A DNA stretch of 64,000 nt from assembly GCA_038227045.1 (NCBI GenBank), contig JBBRQD010000009.1:29450-93449 (forward strand), in the 5' to 3' direction. Position 1 is the first letter of the stretch. Each line of letters opens with the position of its first letter. Both the position numbers and the translations under genes were made by a program. Below the pieces are notes generated by a model that did no database searches, was not told the DNA's origin, and saw only the letters and a program-made list of their open reading frames with translations. The stretch is from JANXLS01 sp038227045. GTDB lineage: Bacteria; Planctomycetota; SZUA-567; H5-PLA8. Below, one piece after another: positions 7,637 to 15,011 of the stretch.

Positions 7637-9240
7637 AACAGCGTTCGACAACAACACAGTTTTTTTGTCGGATATTCCTGCTTTGCCTGGCCGCGTTAGG
7701 ATCGCAACTCGTCGCTGCGGATGCCAAAAAGACTGCACCGCGAGGGAACGGATCCACCGACAGCGCCCAGTTTACATTTCCGAGTTTCATCGACGTCTCG
7801 GCCTGTGCGGGGTTCTCGTTGCAATGGAGTTCGCAGGGTCTCCAGGTGGACCATGCGACCGGCGACTTCAATACAACGTGGTCTCCGACCGAGCCTAATG
7901 TGTTGAATTGTTCGGGGCACTTGGACGCGACGACGCTTACCGCGACTTTGAAATGCCCATCTGGCACGGGCCCGGTCGGAACCATTAATGCGACGGGAAG
8001 CAACAATGTTTATACCGGAACTTACACACTCGGCGCGGCGACGGGTCCTGTCAATATCGTGTTGACTCCAGGCGGTGGTGGGGGTGGCGGCGGCGGTGGC
8101 CATCCGACCGTGACTGCCGCGTTGACGCCCAATCCGGCAAATGTGGGGGATACAGTTGTTTTTAAAGGGACGATCACCCCGCCGCAAGGCAATGTGATTA
8201 CGTCCACGGCCATGGGAACGGTGACATTCGGCGATGGTTCTCCCGCAGTCACTTTGGAAGCGCTGCAATTCATTGCGCAATTCAAACAAACCGGTTTCGA
8301 ACACGTGTACCAAAGCGCAGGTGTGTTCAACGTGCACCTTTATTTGTTTGACACAACGGACCCGCCCGGTCAGGGAGATAATATCGATTACTTTGAAGTG
8401 GTGGGTAACGCCCCGGCGGCGGTGAACGGTGCAAACGGATTGAACGTGACGGCGAGCGTCAGCGGCGGCGGAGCGGTCGGGCTGCAAATCCACGCACAGT
8501 TATTGGCCGGAGCAGCCGATGCCACCACATCCTTTGAAGATGCCGGAGGCAATCCGGTTCCGCCAGCGGGCGGGACTCTGCAAGGGTTCACGGTTGGACA
8601 GACGGTCGCAGGATCCGGATTAGTAGTGGGATCAACGAATGTGCTGGATGCCACGAGCACGACCATCGGACAAATTCGCAAGACCGTGGGCATTTCAGAC
8701 ATGCTCGCGGGCGTTCCGAACGGACTGGCGAATCCGGCCAGCACGGCGTTGAGCGTCAAGAGCCTCAAAGGAAAATTTACCTTTAATCAGTCGAAATCGG
8801 ACATTGTGTCTTTCAGCGCTCAATTCATGTTGCCGCCGGGTTTCAGTTTCGCGCGATCCGGAGCCAACGAGATGCAGTTCAGCATGGGCAACGTGGTCGA
8901 CACCGTGCAGCTCGACACGAAAGGCAATTTAAAGTCGGCGAGCCGGGGCCGGATCACGAAATTGAGTGTCAAGATTCCGAAGCTTCCGCAGGGCGTGGCG
9001 GTGGGCGGAGAGCCAGCCAAACTGACCGCGCAATTCAGCGCCACAGGCATGACGGGTTCCGGCTTCAACACCGAGGGCATTACGTCCCTGCGTGGAACCA
9101 ATGAAACGGGCAAGGTCTTGACGCGTTTTATTCAAGTCAACATGCTCTTCGCCGGCGTGGCATACGAAGTTTTGGCACCGGTCAACTATGTGATTTCGCC
9201 GGACAGCTCGTTTGGTTCAATCGCAGGCAGGCATCAATAG
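7633..9240 (+). CDS. Secreted PKD-domain protein X2, second tandem copy
   Basis: 535 residues, paralogous to X1 along its whole length. Signal peptide (RIFLLCLAALGSQLVA), N-terminal Cys-containing domain, a longer poly-Gly linker, PKD-like domain (LTPNPANVGDTVVF, FGDGSPAVTL, FEHVYQSAGVFNVHL) and the same C-terminal domain. By eye the N-terminal domain differs from X1 at roughly 5 of 107 positions and the C-terminal domain at about a dozen of 255, but the PKD region differs at roughly 40 of 118. ATG 7633 follows CAGGAGCTC. The nuoC start lies nine bases after its stop. Function is unknown; it is exported like X1. Confidence 0.87.
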   Translation: MKQRSTTTQFFCRIFLLCLAALGSQLVAADAKKTAPRGNGSTDSAQFTFPSFIDVSACAGFSLQWSSQGLQVDHATGDFNTTWSPTEPNVLNCSGHLDATTLTATLKCPSGTGPVGTINATGSNNVYTGTYTLGAATGPVNIVLTPGGGGGGGGGGHPTVTAALTPNPANVGDTVVFKGTITPPQGNVITSTAMGTVTFGDGSPAVTLEALQFIAQFKQTGFEHVYQSAGVFNVHLYLFDTTDPPGQGDNIDYFEVVGNAPAAVNGANGLNVTASVSGGGAVGLQIHAQLLAGAADATTSFEDAGGNPVPPAGGTLQGFTVGQTVAGSGLVVGSTNVLDATSTTIGQIRKTVGISDMLAGVPNGLANPASTALSVKSLKGKFTFNQSKSDIVSFSAQFMLPPGFSFARSGANEMQFSMGNVVDTVQLDTKGNLKSASRGRITKLSVKIPKLPQGVAVGGEPAKLTAQFSATGMTGSGFNTEGITSLRGTNETGKVLTRFIQVNMLFAGVAYEVLAPVNYVISPDSSFGSIAGRHQ

Positions 9241-9248
9241 GAACGGAC

Positions 9249-9818
9249 ATGGAATTCGACAACATCGCAAATATCGTCAAAGCGGGCTGGCCGAGCGTCA
9301 CGACGCCGAAAGTGGACGCCGGCGATTCGTTCATGTTGGTCCCGGCGGACGACGCACACGCGGTGTTGAAATTTCTGAAGGAAGACGAAGACCTGTTCTT
9401 CGACAGCCTGATGTGCCTCAGCGGTGCCGACACCGGCCGCGAATTGTGGGTCGTCTATTCGCTGCACAGCATGACGCATTTCCACAAGGCGAGCGTAAAA
9501 GTGGTCTTGCCGCGTGAAAACCCGGAGTGTGACACGGTCTCCGATCTGTGGGCTATGGCGAATTTTTTCGAACGCGAGGCGTACGATTTGTACGGCATCC
9601 AGTTCAAAGGCCACCCCGACTTGCGGCGCATCATCAATCCGCCAGATTGGATCGGCTGGCCCGGCCGCAAGGATTACGAATACCCCGCCGACTACCACGG
9701 CGTCCCAACGCTGCGCGAGGACCAATTTTTCGCCGACTCGGTCGGTGCGGGCAACGAAGACCGCGAAGAAAAAGAGAAGGCGATGCTGGAGAAGTTGGGG
9801 CTGGTCGAGAAGAAATAA
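9249..9818 (+). CDS. nuoC: NADH-quinone oxidoreductase subunit C
   Basis: 189 residues of the 30-kDa peripheral-arm subunit. The signature is at DLWAMANFFEREAYDLYGIQFKGHPDLRRI, the region that docks to NuoD and NuoB. The C-terminus has the usual YPADYHGVPTLREDQFF stretch. It is a separate gene, not a NuoCD fusion. Its ribosome binding site AGGA lies at the stop codon of X2, so its expression now depends on read-through past two inserted secreted-protein genes. Confidence 0.95.
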   Translation: MEFDNIANIVKAGWPSVTTPKVDAGDSFMLVPADDAHAVLKFLKEDEDLFFDSLMCLSGADTGRELWVVYSLHSMTHFHKASVKVVLPRENPECDTVSDLWAMANFFEREAYDLYGIQFKGHPDLRRIINPPDWIGWPGRKDYEYPADYHGVPTLREDQFFADSVGAGNEDREEKEKAMLEKLGLVEKK

Positions 9819-9821
9819 CGA

Positions 9822-9944
9822 CCTCGCACAAAGGCACGAAGAACACAAAGAAGCACAAAGAGGAGAGAGTTAAGGGCAGAGATTTTGAATTGAATTTGTT
9901 GTTTTGTTTGTGGTGCCTTTTGTTCTCTGAGCCTTTGTGCGAGG
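9822..9944. repeat. Long imperfect palindrome between nuoC and nuoD
   Basis: The perfect 14-base outer arms (CCTCGCACAAAGGC at 9822-9835 and its complement at 9931-9944) continue inward as an imperfect stem of about 24 bp (9836-9859 with 9907-9930). The loop is about 47 bases and AT-rich. It starts four bases after the nuoC stop. It belongs by composition to the GCAAAG/CACAAAG-type dispersed repeats. It could act as a transcript-processing or partial termination signal inside the operon. Confidence 0.75.
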
Positions 9945-10047
9945 GGCCTTAATGCGCAATGTGCAACTTATGTAACGCAATTGCGGTGATTGAATCGGTC
10001 TTTGTAGTTCGCAACTCAATTCGTTTCGCTGGAAGGAATTACGACCC

Positions 10048-11265
10048 ATGCCGATGGTCGCTGAAAATTTAGTCGAAGTCGAAGTGGCCGACACCAAAGG
10101 CCGCATGAACTCCGAGGAGATGGTGCTCTCCATGGGGCCGCATCACCCGTCCACTCACGGCGTGTTGCGCCTCGAAGTCGTCACCGATGGCGAGGTCTGC
10201 GTCTCCTGCCGGCCGGATATCGGCTACCTGCATCGGGCCATCGAAAAGATCGGCGAGTACGTCGATTATCGCCAGTTCATGCCCTACACCGACCGCGTCG
10301 ATTACGTCTGCTCGATGAATTCCAACCACGCCTACGCGCTGGGCGTCGAGAAACTGGGCGGCATCAAAGTGCCGCTGCGCGCGGAACTGATGCGCGTGAT
10401 GGTCGCCGAACTCAACCGCATCTCCAGCCACATGGTCTGCGTCGGCGCGCTGGCCATGGACATGGGCGCGTACACGCCCTTTCTGCATGGCCTGTGCCAC
10501 CGCGAACGCGTCAACGACATCTTCGAAGAAGTCTGCGGCGCGCGTCTCACTTATAATTACATGACTATAGGCGGAGTCGCCTACGATGCGCCGCCGGGAT
10601 TCATCGAAAAGTGCGACGAGTTCGCCGATTATCTCTGGCCGCGCATGGTTGAGTTCAACGAACTCATCACGTCCAATTCGATCTTCAAAGACCGCCTCTG
10701 CAATGTCGGCATCTGTCCGCGCGACAAGGCCATCAACTGGGGTCTCGTCGGTCCCAATCTGCGCGGTTCGGGCGTCAAGTGGGACATCCGCAAAGACGAA
10801 CCGTATTCAATCTACGACAAACTGAAATTCGACGTGCCCATCGGCGACGGCGGCGTTCCGCACGGCAGCAATCCGGACGGCACGCTGGGCGACAGCTACG
10901 ACCGCTACGTCGTGCGCGTCAAGGAAGTCTTCGAATCGATCAAGATCATCAAGCAAGTCTGCGTGATGATGCGCGAAAACGAAAAATTGCCCGCCGATCA
11001 CCCGGACCGCTTGTCACAGGCCAAATTGCCAGGCCGCTTGAGAGTCAAGCGCGGCGAAGCCTACGTCCGCAGCGAAAATCCGCGCGGCGAAACCGGCTAT
11101 TACATCATCAGCGACGGCACGGACAAACCGGTGCGCATGAAAATCCGCACAGGCTCGTTCACTGCGCTCGGCTGCTTCGAGGAAGTCACGCGCGGATTGC
11201 TCATCGGCGATGTGATCGCAGTGATTGGGAGCTTCGACATTGTATTGCCGGAGGTGGACAGGTAA
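10048..11265 (+). CDS. nuoD: NADH-quinone oxidoreductase subunit D
   Basis: 405 residues of the 49-kDa subunit, which with NuoB forms the quinone-binding site. Family signatures are GPHHPSTHGVLRLEVVTDGE near the N-terminus (His pair at the quinone pocket), DIGYLHRAIEKIGE, YTDRVDYVCSMNSNHAYALGVEK and a C-terminal GDVIAVIGSFDIVLPEVDR end. Length is normal. GAAGGA lies about 14 bases before ATG 10048. The gene follows a 229-bp gap that contains the long palindrome and ends one base before the lipoprotein start. Confidence 0.96.
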   Translation: MPMVAENLVEVEVADTKGRMNSEEMVLSMGPHHPSTHGVLRLEVVTDGEVCVSCRPDIGYLHRAIEKIGEYVDYRQFMPYTDRVDYVCSMNSNHAYALGVEKLGGIKVPLRAELMRVMVAELNRISSHMVCVGALAMDMGAYTPFLHGLCHRERVNDIFEEVCGARLTYNYMTIGGVAYDAPPGFIEKCDEFADYLWPRMVEFNELITSNSIFKDRLCNVGICPRDKAINWGLVGPNLRGSGVKWDIRKDEPYSIYDKLKFDVPIGDGGVPHGSNPDGTLGDSYDRYVVRVKEVFESIKIIKQVCVMMRENEKLPADHPDRLSQAKLPGRLRVKRGEAYVRSENPRGETGYYIISDGTDKPVRMKIRTGSFTALGCFEEVTRGLLIGDVIAVIGSFDIVLPEVDR

Positions 11266-11266
11266 C

Positions 11267-11554
11267 GTGTTGAAGAAAGTAATCACAACCGGACTAATGC
11301 TCCTACTTATTTCGTTGTCCGGCTGCGGCGGCAATTCGATGCAGGACATCACGACCAAGGCCGAAAAAGCCAAGACCCGCGCGCAACTTGAAGCGGCTCT
11401 GGGCAAGCCGGATAAGTTTGAGAAAGCAAAATTGGGCGTGTCGTTCGAATCGTGGCGGTACACGGCGACGGACGGAGAAGTCGAATTCGGGATCGTCAAC
11501 GACAAGGTTATCACTGTTGGAACGATGCCGAAGAAAAAAGAGCAAAAACAGTAG
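11267..11554 (+). CDS. Small lipoprotein, BamE/SmpA-like
   Basis: 95 residues from GTG 11267. A basic start and hydrophobic core lead to a lipobox LSGC, with the modified Cys near residue 19, so this should be a lipid-anchored envelope protein. The remainder, AQLEAALGKPDKFEK then ESWRYTATDGEVEFGIVNDKVITVG, has the helix-helix-three-strand order of BamE/SmpA/OmlA-like domains (a fold-level guess). The tail is Lys-rich. It starts one base after the nuoD stop and lies 28 bases before nuoH, so it is firmly in the operon. It is not a normal complex I subunit. Confidence 0.75.
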   Translation: MLKKVITTGLMLLLISLSGCGGNSMQDITTKAEKAKTRAQLEAALGKPDKFEKAKLGVSFESWRYTATDGEVEFGIVNDKVITVGTMPKKKEQKQ

Positions 11555-11582
11555 CGAATTTTAAAGAGGGAATCAACCGGAC

Positions 11583-13058
11583 ATGCCATTTCTCAACGAT
11601 CTCTTCACGCATTGGAACTTCGGCCCGCTCTGGGTGTACTGGGGGCCGGTGTTTGCCGTTGTGATTCCCTGCTTGGTGGTTTTCCTCGGCATTCAGGCCG
11701 TCGCGGGGTTGAGCACTTATGTCGAGCGCAAAATCGCCGCCGATATTCAGCGCCGCGTCGGGCCCAACAAATGCAACTTCGGCTCGCTGCTCGGCGCCTT
11801 TGCGCGCGCCACGGTCGCCAACGGAAAGAGCGCTCATGCCGGGATGACGGGAAAGTTGATGGCGTTCGCGCTGACACCCGCCGTGCCGCTCCTCGATCTC
11901 GTCGATAAAGTCGCCTTGCGCTTCGCGCCCGGCGTGATGATTTTTCTCGCCGACGGCATCAAGCTGATCATGAAGGAAGACATTATCCCCGATCCGGCCG
12001 ACAAGCCGCTCTTCAAAATCGCGCCGACCATCGTGCTCGCCGCGGCTCTGGGCGCGCTGGCCGTACTGCCCTATTCGGACGCGTGGTACGTCGCGGATTT
12101 CAACATCGGAATCTTCTACATCGCCGCGGTCACCAGCATCGAAGTGCTGGGAATCCTGATGGCCGGCTGGGCCAGCAACAATAAATGGGCGCTGCTGGGC
12201 GGAATGCGTTCGGCCGCGCAAATCGTGTCCTACGAACTCCCCGTCGGCCTGTCGATCCTCACCGGCATCGCGATCAGCGGCACGTTGTCCATGCAGGGCA
12301 TGACCTACGAACAGTTCGGATTTGTGGACAATAGCGGTTCGATGGCGACCGGCTGGTTCTGGCAATGGAATGTTTTTCATCCGGCCATGTTCGTGCTCTT
12401 CCCGGTCTATTTCCTCTCCGCGCTCGCCGAATGCAACCGCACGCCGTTCGATATTCCCGAAGCGGAATCGGAACTCGTCTCCGGCTACCACACCGAATAT
12501 TGCGGCATGCGCTTCGCCTTTTTCTTCATGGCCGAATACGCGATGATGTGCGTGACCTGCGCGATCGCCGTCACGCTGTTTCTGGGCGGCTGGGCGACGG
12601 GCATCGGCTTTATCGAGAATCTATTGATGTCGTCAGGCCCGGAATTCGTGAACGGCGTGATGACGAAACCGCCGCAATTCGCCTGGTACGGCACGCTGAT
12701 TCATCTCGGCGTATTCTGCGCCAAGACCTATTTCCTCGTCTTCATCATGATGTGGATTCGCTGGACTCTGCCGCGTTTTCGCGTCGATCAGATGATGACC
12801 GTCTGCTGGAAAAAGCTGATCCCGCTCTCGATGATGTGCTTCGGCGGAGTCTGCGTGTGGCAGCTTGTCCGCATGATGATCCTGGCGCGCGGCGGCGGCG
12901 AAACGCTCGCCACGCTGACATTCTGGCTGCGCCTGCTGTTCGCGTTCGCGGTCGTCGGAGCGGTGGTGTGGTACTTCACGAAGCCTTTGACGAAAGAACA
13001 GATCGATCAGCGCGAAATGTTGGCGAAGGCCAATATGAACATGGGCGCGGCACTTTAA
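11583..13058 (+). CDS. nuoH: NADH-quinone oxidoreductase subunit H
   Basis: 491 residues of the membrane subunit that joins the peripheral arm to the proton channels. Signatures are YVERKIAADIQRRVGPNK with LADGIKLIMKEDIIP, the charged loop ALAECNRTPFDIPEAESELVSGYHTEY and the end IRWTLPRFRVDQMM. Multiple transmembrane helices are present. It is markedly longer than typical NuoH (about 320-350). Extra sequence lies between RVGPNK and LADGIK (about 60 residues including GKSAHAGMTGKLMA), near MQGMTYEQFGFVDNSG and in a longer C-terminus. The catalytic glutamates and loop are intact. Confidence 0.95.
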   Translation: MPFLNDLFTHWNFGPLWVYWGPVFAVVIPCLVVFLGIQAVAGLSTYVERKIAADIQRRVGPNKCNFGSLLGAFARATVANGKSAHAGMTGKLMAFALTPAVPLLDLVDKVALRFAPGVMIFLADGIKLIMKEDIIPDPADKPLFKIAPTIVLAAALGALAVLPYSDAWYVADFNIGIFYIAAVTSIEVLGILMAGWASNNKWALLGGMRSAAQIVSYELPVGLSILTGIAISGTLSMQGMTYEQFGFVDNSGSMATGWFWQWNVFHPAMFVLFPVYFLSALAECNRTPFDIPEAESELVSGYHTEYCGMRFAFFFMAEYAMMCVTCAIAVTLFLGGWATGIGFIENLLMSSGPEFVNGVMTKPPQFAWYGTLIHLGVFCAKTYFLVFIMMWIRWTLPRFRVDQMMTVCWKKLIPLSMMCFGGVCVWQLVRMMILARGGGETLATLTFWLRLLFAFAVVGAVVWYFTKPLTKEQIDQREMLAKANMNMGAAL

Positions 13059-13079
13059 AAACGAAGCGGGAATTAATCG

Positions 13080-13784
13080 ATGATCCGATTCATGCAGGAC
13101 ATTTTTGACGGAATGAAGACATTCATGTCGGGGATGAAAGTCACCGGCGGCTACCTGGTCGATTCGAACATCAAATCGAAGGAGGCCGCGACCACCGTGA
13201 CCGTTCTCTACGACGGTTCGGAGGCATTGGCGAAGGAAGTCAAACTCGCCGACCGCTTCCGCGGGCATCTGCACAACGACATCGAACGTTGCATCGTCTG
13301 CAAAGCCTGCGCGAACGTCTGCCCGATCGACTGCTTCTGGATCGACGGCGAAAAGACCGAATCGAACAAACTGCGCCCCAGCCGTTTCGACATCGATCTG
13401 TTGAAGTGCATGTACTGCGGGCTGTGCGTCTTCGCCTGTCCGACCGGTTGTTTGACGATGACCAAGGAATGGTGGGGTTCGACATTCAACAACACCGACG
13501 GCACGAATCTACACGGGCAACTGAAGCGGTTCGGAGTCGGCTACTACACGCCGGAGAAAAAAGAGCAAGTCGAGCGCAAGCGCATAGAAGCCGCCGAAGC
13601 TAAGAAGAAAGCCGCCGCCGCCGCAGCAGCAGCGAAAGCCGCCGCCGCAGCAAAGGTTGCTGCAGCCGCGCCCGCCGCCGCGGCGAAATCGGCCGCGCCT
13701 GCAGCCGTCCCGGCGACAACAGCTCCAGCCGCCGCGACGGCAAAGGTCGCGGAAGTACCGAAGCCCGACGCGCCAAAAGCGTAA
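13080..13784 (+). CDS. nuoI: NADH-quinone oxidoreductase subunit I with Ala/Lys/Pro tail
   Basis: 234 residues. This peripheral subunit carries two [4Fe-4S] clusters (N6a and N6b). Both ferredoxin motifs are complete: C71-IV-C74-KA-C77-ANV-C81 and C110-MY-C113-GL-C116-VFA-C120. After about residue 160 a low-complexity tail of about 75 residues rich in Ala, Lys and Pro replaces the normal end. It may be flexible or interact with a partner. It is the last gene of this nuo cluster. The stop codon abuts the stop of the convergent SGNH gene with no gap. Confidence 0.95.
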   Translation: MIRFMQDIFDGMKTFMSGMKVTGGYLVDSNIKSKEAATTVTVLYDGSEALAKEVKLADRFRGHLHNDIERCIVCKACANVCPIDCFWIDGEKTESNKLRPSRFDIDLLKCMYCGLCVFACPTGCLTMTKEWWGSTFNNTDGTNLHGQLKRFGVGYYTPEKKEQVERKRIEAAEAKKKAAAAAAAAKAAAAAKVAAAAPAAAAKSAAPAAVPATTAPAAATAKVAEVPKPDAPKA

Positions 13785-14540
13785 TTATTTCATCATCTCG
13801 GCAAGCACCGGCTTCACCGCCGTGGCCCAGGCTTCGTAACCCTTCGTCTTCAGGTGCACATAATCGGGTTGATAAAGTTCCTTGTCGAGATCGATGACGC
13901 CGGTTGCATCCGTGAATTTAGCGCCCATGTCGAGAAATCGAATGGCCGCGCCATCGTCCAGTTTCGCGGTCTGAGCGTTGATTTGTTTGATCTTCTCGCG
14001 AATCCCGTCGGTGTTGTTTTTTTGAGCGGGCAGGATTCCCAGCACAAGCACCTTGGCGTTTGGCAGTTTTTTGCGGATCGACTCGACGATTTTCTTGGTG
14101 CCGTCGGCGATCTTCTCCGGCTTGTCGTTGGACCACAGATTGTTGCCGCCGATCTCCAGCACCACGGTTTTCGGAGCCAGGCCGTCGAGTTCGCCGTTGT
14201 CGATGCGCCAGAGAATCTGCTGCGTGCGGTCGCCGCCGACGCTGAAATTGGCCATCTTGTAGGCATCGAAATGAGTCTTCCACAGATCCTTCTGAGCCGA
14301 GTCGCCCCAGCCTTGCAGGACCGAGTCGCCGAGAAAAAGCAGTTCGATGCCGCCCTGTTTTGCGCGCTCAAGATACGCCTTGTGAAAGTCGTTCCACGCC
14401 CGCGGGCTCTTCTCGAAGTAGCCGCGCTCGGCAACAGTCGGATCCTGCTCTTTCGGCGGCGGTGCCACAGGATCCTCGCCGGCACGCAGAAGGGTTGCGA
14501 GAGTGAGAGCGGCAATGCCAAGCGTCAATCGTGAATTCAT
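13785..14540 (-). CDS. Secreted SGNH/GDSL-type hydrolase
   Basis: 251 residues with a signal peptide (MNSRLTLGIAALTLATLLRAG). SGNH blocks are in order: block I LLFLGDSVLQGWGD (nucleophile Ser in GDS), block II Gly in SVGGDRTQQILWR, block III VLEIGGNNLW with the oxyanion Asn, and block V DYVHL with catalytic Asp and His. This resembles platelet-activating-factor acetylhydrolase IB-type esterases, common in glycan-degrading bacteria as carbohydrate acetylesterases. The substrate is unproven. A longer in-frame extension to 15206 is rejected because it crosses two well-supported plus-strand genes and the signal peptide marks ATG 14540. Confidence 0.92.
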   Translation of the reverse strand: MNSRLTLGIAALTLATLLRAGEDPVAPPPKEQDPTVAERGYFEKSPRAWNDFHKAYLERAKQGGIELLFLGDSVLQGWGDSAQKDLWKTHFDAYKMANFSVGGDRTQQILWRIDNGELDGLAPKTVVLEIGGNNLWSNDKPEKIADGTKKIVESIRKKLPNAKVLVLGILPAQKNNTDGIREKIKQINAQTAKLDDGAAIRFLDMGAKFTDATGVIDLDKELYQPDYVHLKTKGYEAWATAVKPVLAEMMK

Positions 14541-14657
14541 GTCACAAACCTCTGAAGCAAGGTGCGAGGAGCGATTCGTCATTTGTCGTTTTCGAACGGA
14601 CAGTATCGTAGTAGATTTGCATTTCGCCGCAATGGACGGCACGCGGGAAGACGCATC

Positions 14658-14927
14658 ATGGCTCAACCTCAACTGGTCTACGTCTGCGAAATCTGCCAGA
14701 CGATTCTGCACGAACACCACTGCAAAGCCGTCTGCCCGAATTGCGGCCGCATGTTCGACTGCAGCGATTTGGCCGCGATGCACGCCAACGCCAGTTTCGA
14801 CACGGCAAGCGGAGACCTCACAATCCGCCCCGGAAGCGATCCCCGCGACTGGCTGCCGAATGCCGGGAATGCTAATGGCGATACAGTGAAAAATAGGTCG
14901 GAAGATCCGAACGCGAATCTGCCGTGA
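14658..14927 (+). CDS. Small zinc-ribbon-like protein
   Basis: 89 residues. The N-terminal half has two CxxC pairs, CEIC (VYVCEICQTILHEHHC) and CPNC (KAVCPNCGRMFDC), typical of a zinc ribbon or rubredoxin-like knuckle. The C-terminal half is acidic and disordered-looking. There is no signal peptide. It is divergent from the SGNH gene and ends just before the prfB promoter. No named family is recognised. The start ATG 14658 is preceded only by a weak GGGAAG. Confidence 0.7.
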   Translation: MAQPQLVYVCEICQTILHEHHCKAVCPNCGRMFDCSDLAAMHANASFDTASGDLTIRPGSDPRDWLPNAGNANGDTVKNRSEDPNANLP

Positions 14928-14940
14928 AGTCTGAATTCTA

Positions 14941-14969
14941 GTGACGCTTTTCAGTTGCAATGCTATAAT
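14941..14969 (+). promoter_or_regulatory. Extended -10 promoter of prfB
   Basis: GTGACG at 14941-14946 (4 of 6 to the -35 consensus), a 17-bp spacer, then a perfect TATAAT at 14964-14969 preceded by TGC, the extended -10 form. Transcription should start near 14976, about 36 bases before the prfB GTG. Confidence 0.65.
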
Positions 14970-15011
14970 GCATTTTGACGTTTCCAGCGGTCGCGAACAC
15001 GGAGATTCACA

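Larger units (their letters stand above)
5704..9279 (+). repeat. Tandem duplication of about 1.8 kb between nuoB and nuoC
   Basis: Two consecutive units (about 5704-7496 and 7497-9279) each hold the end region of nuoB, a spacer, one secreted PKD gene and the first 31 bases of nuoC. Unit 1 ends with the nuoC ribosome binding site and start (AGGAACGGAC, then ATG at 7466) and breaks at 7497 into GGCAAAGAAAGTGG, which resembles the bases after nuoB codon 178 (GGCATAGGAAAGTGG). Unit 2 runs into the real nuoC. The ancestral order was therefore nuoB - X - nuoC, duplicated in place. The spacers have since diverged. Confidence 0.85.
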
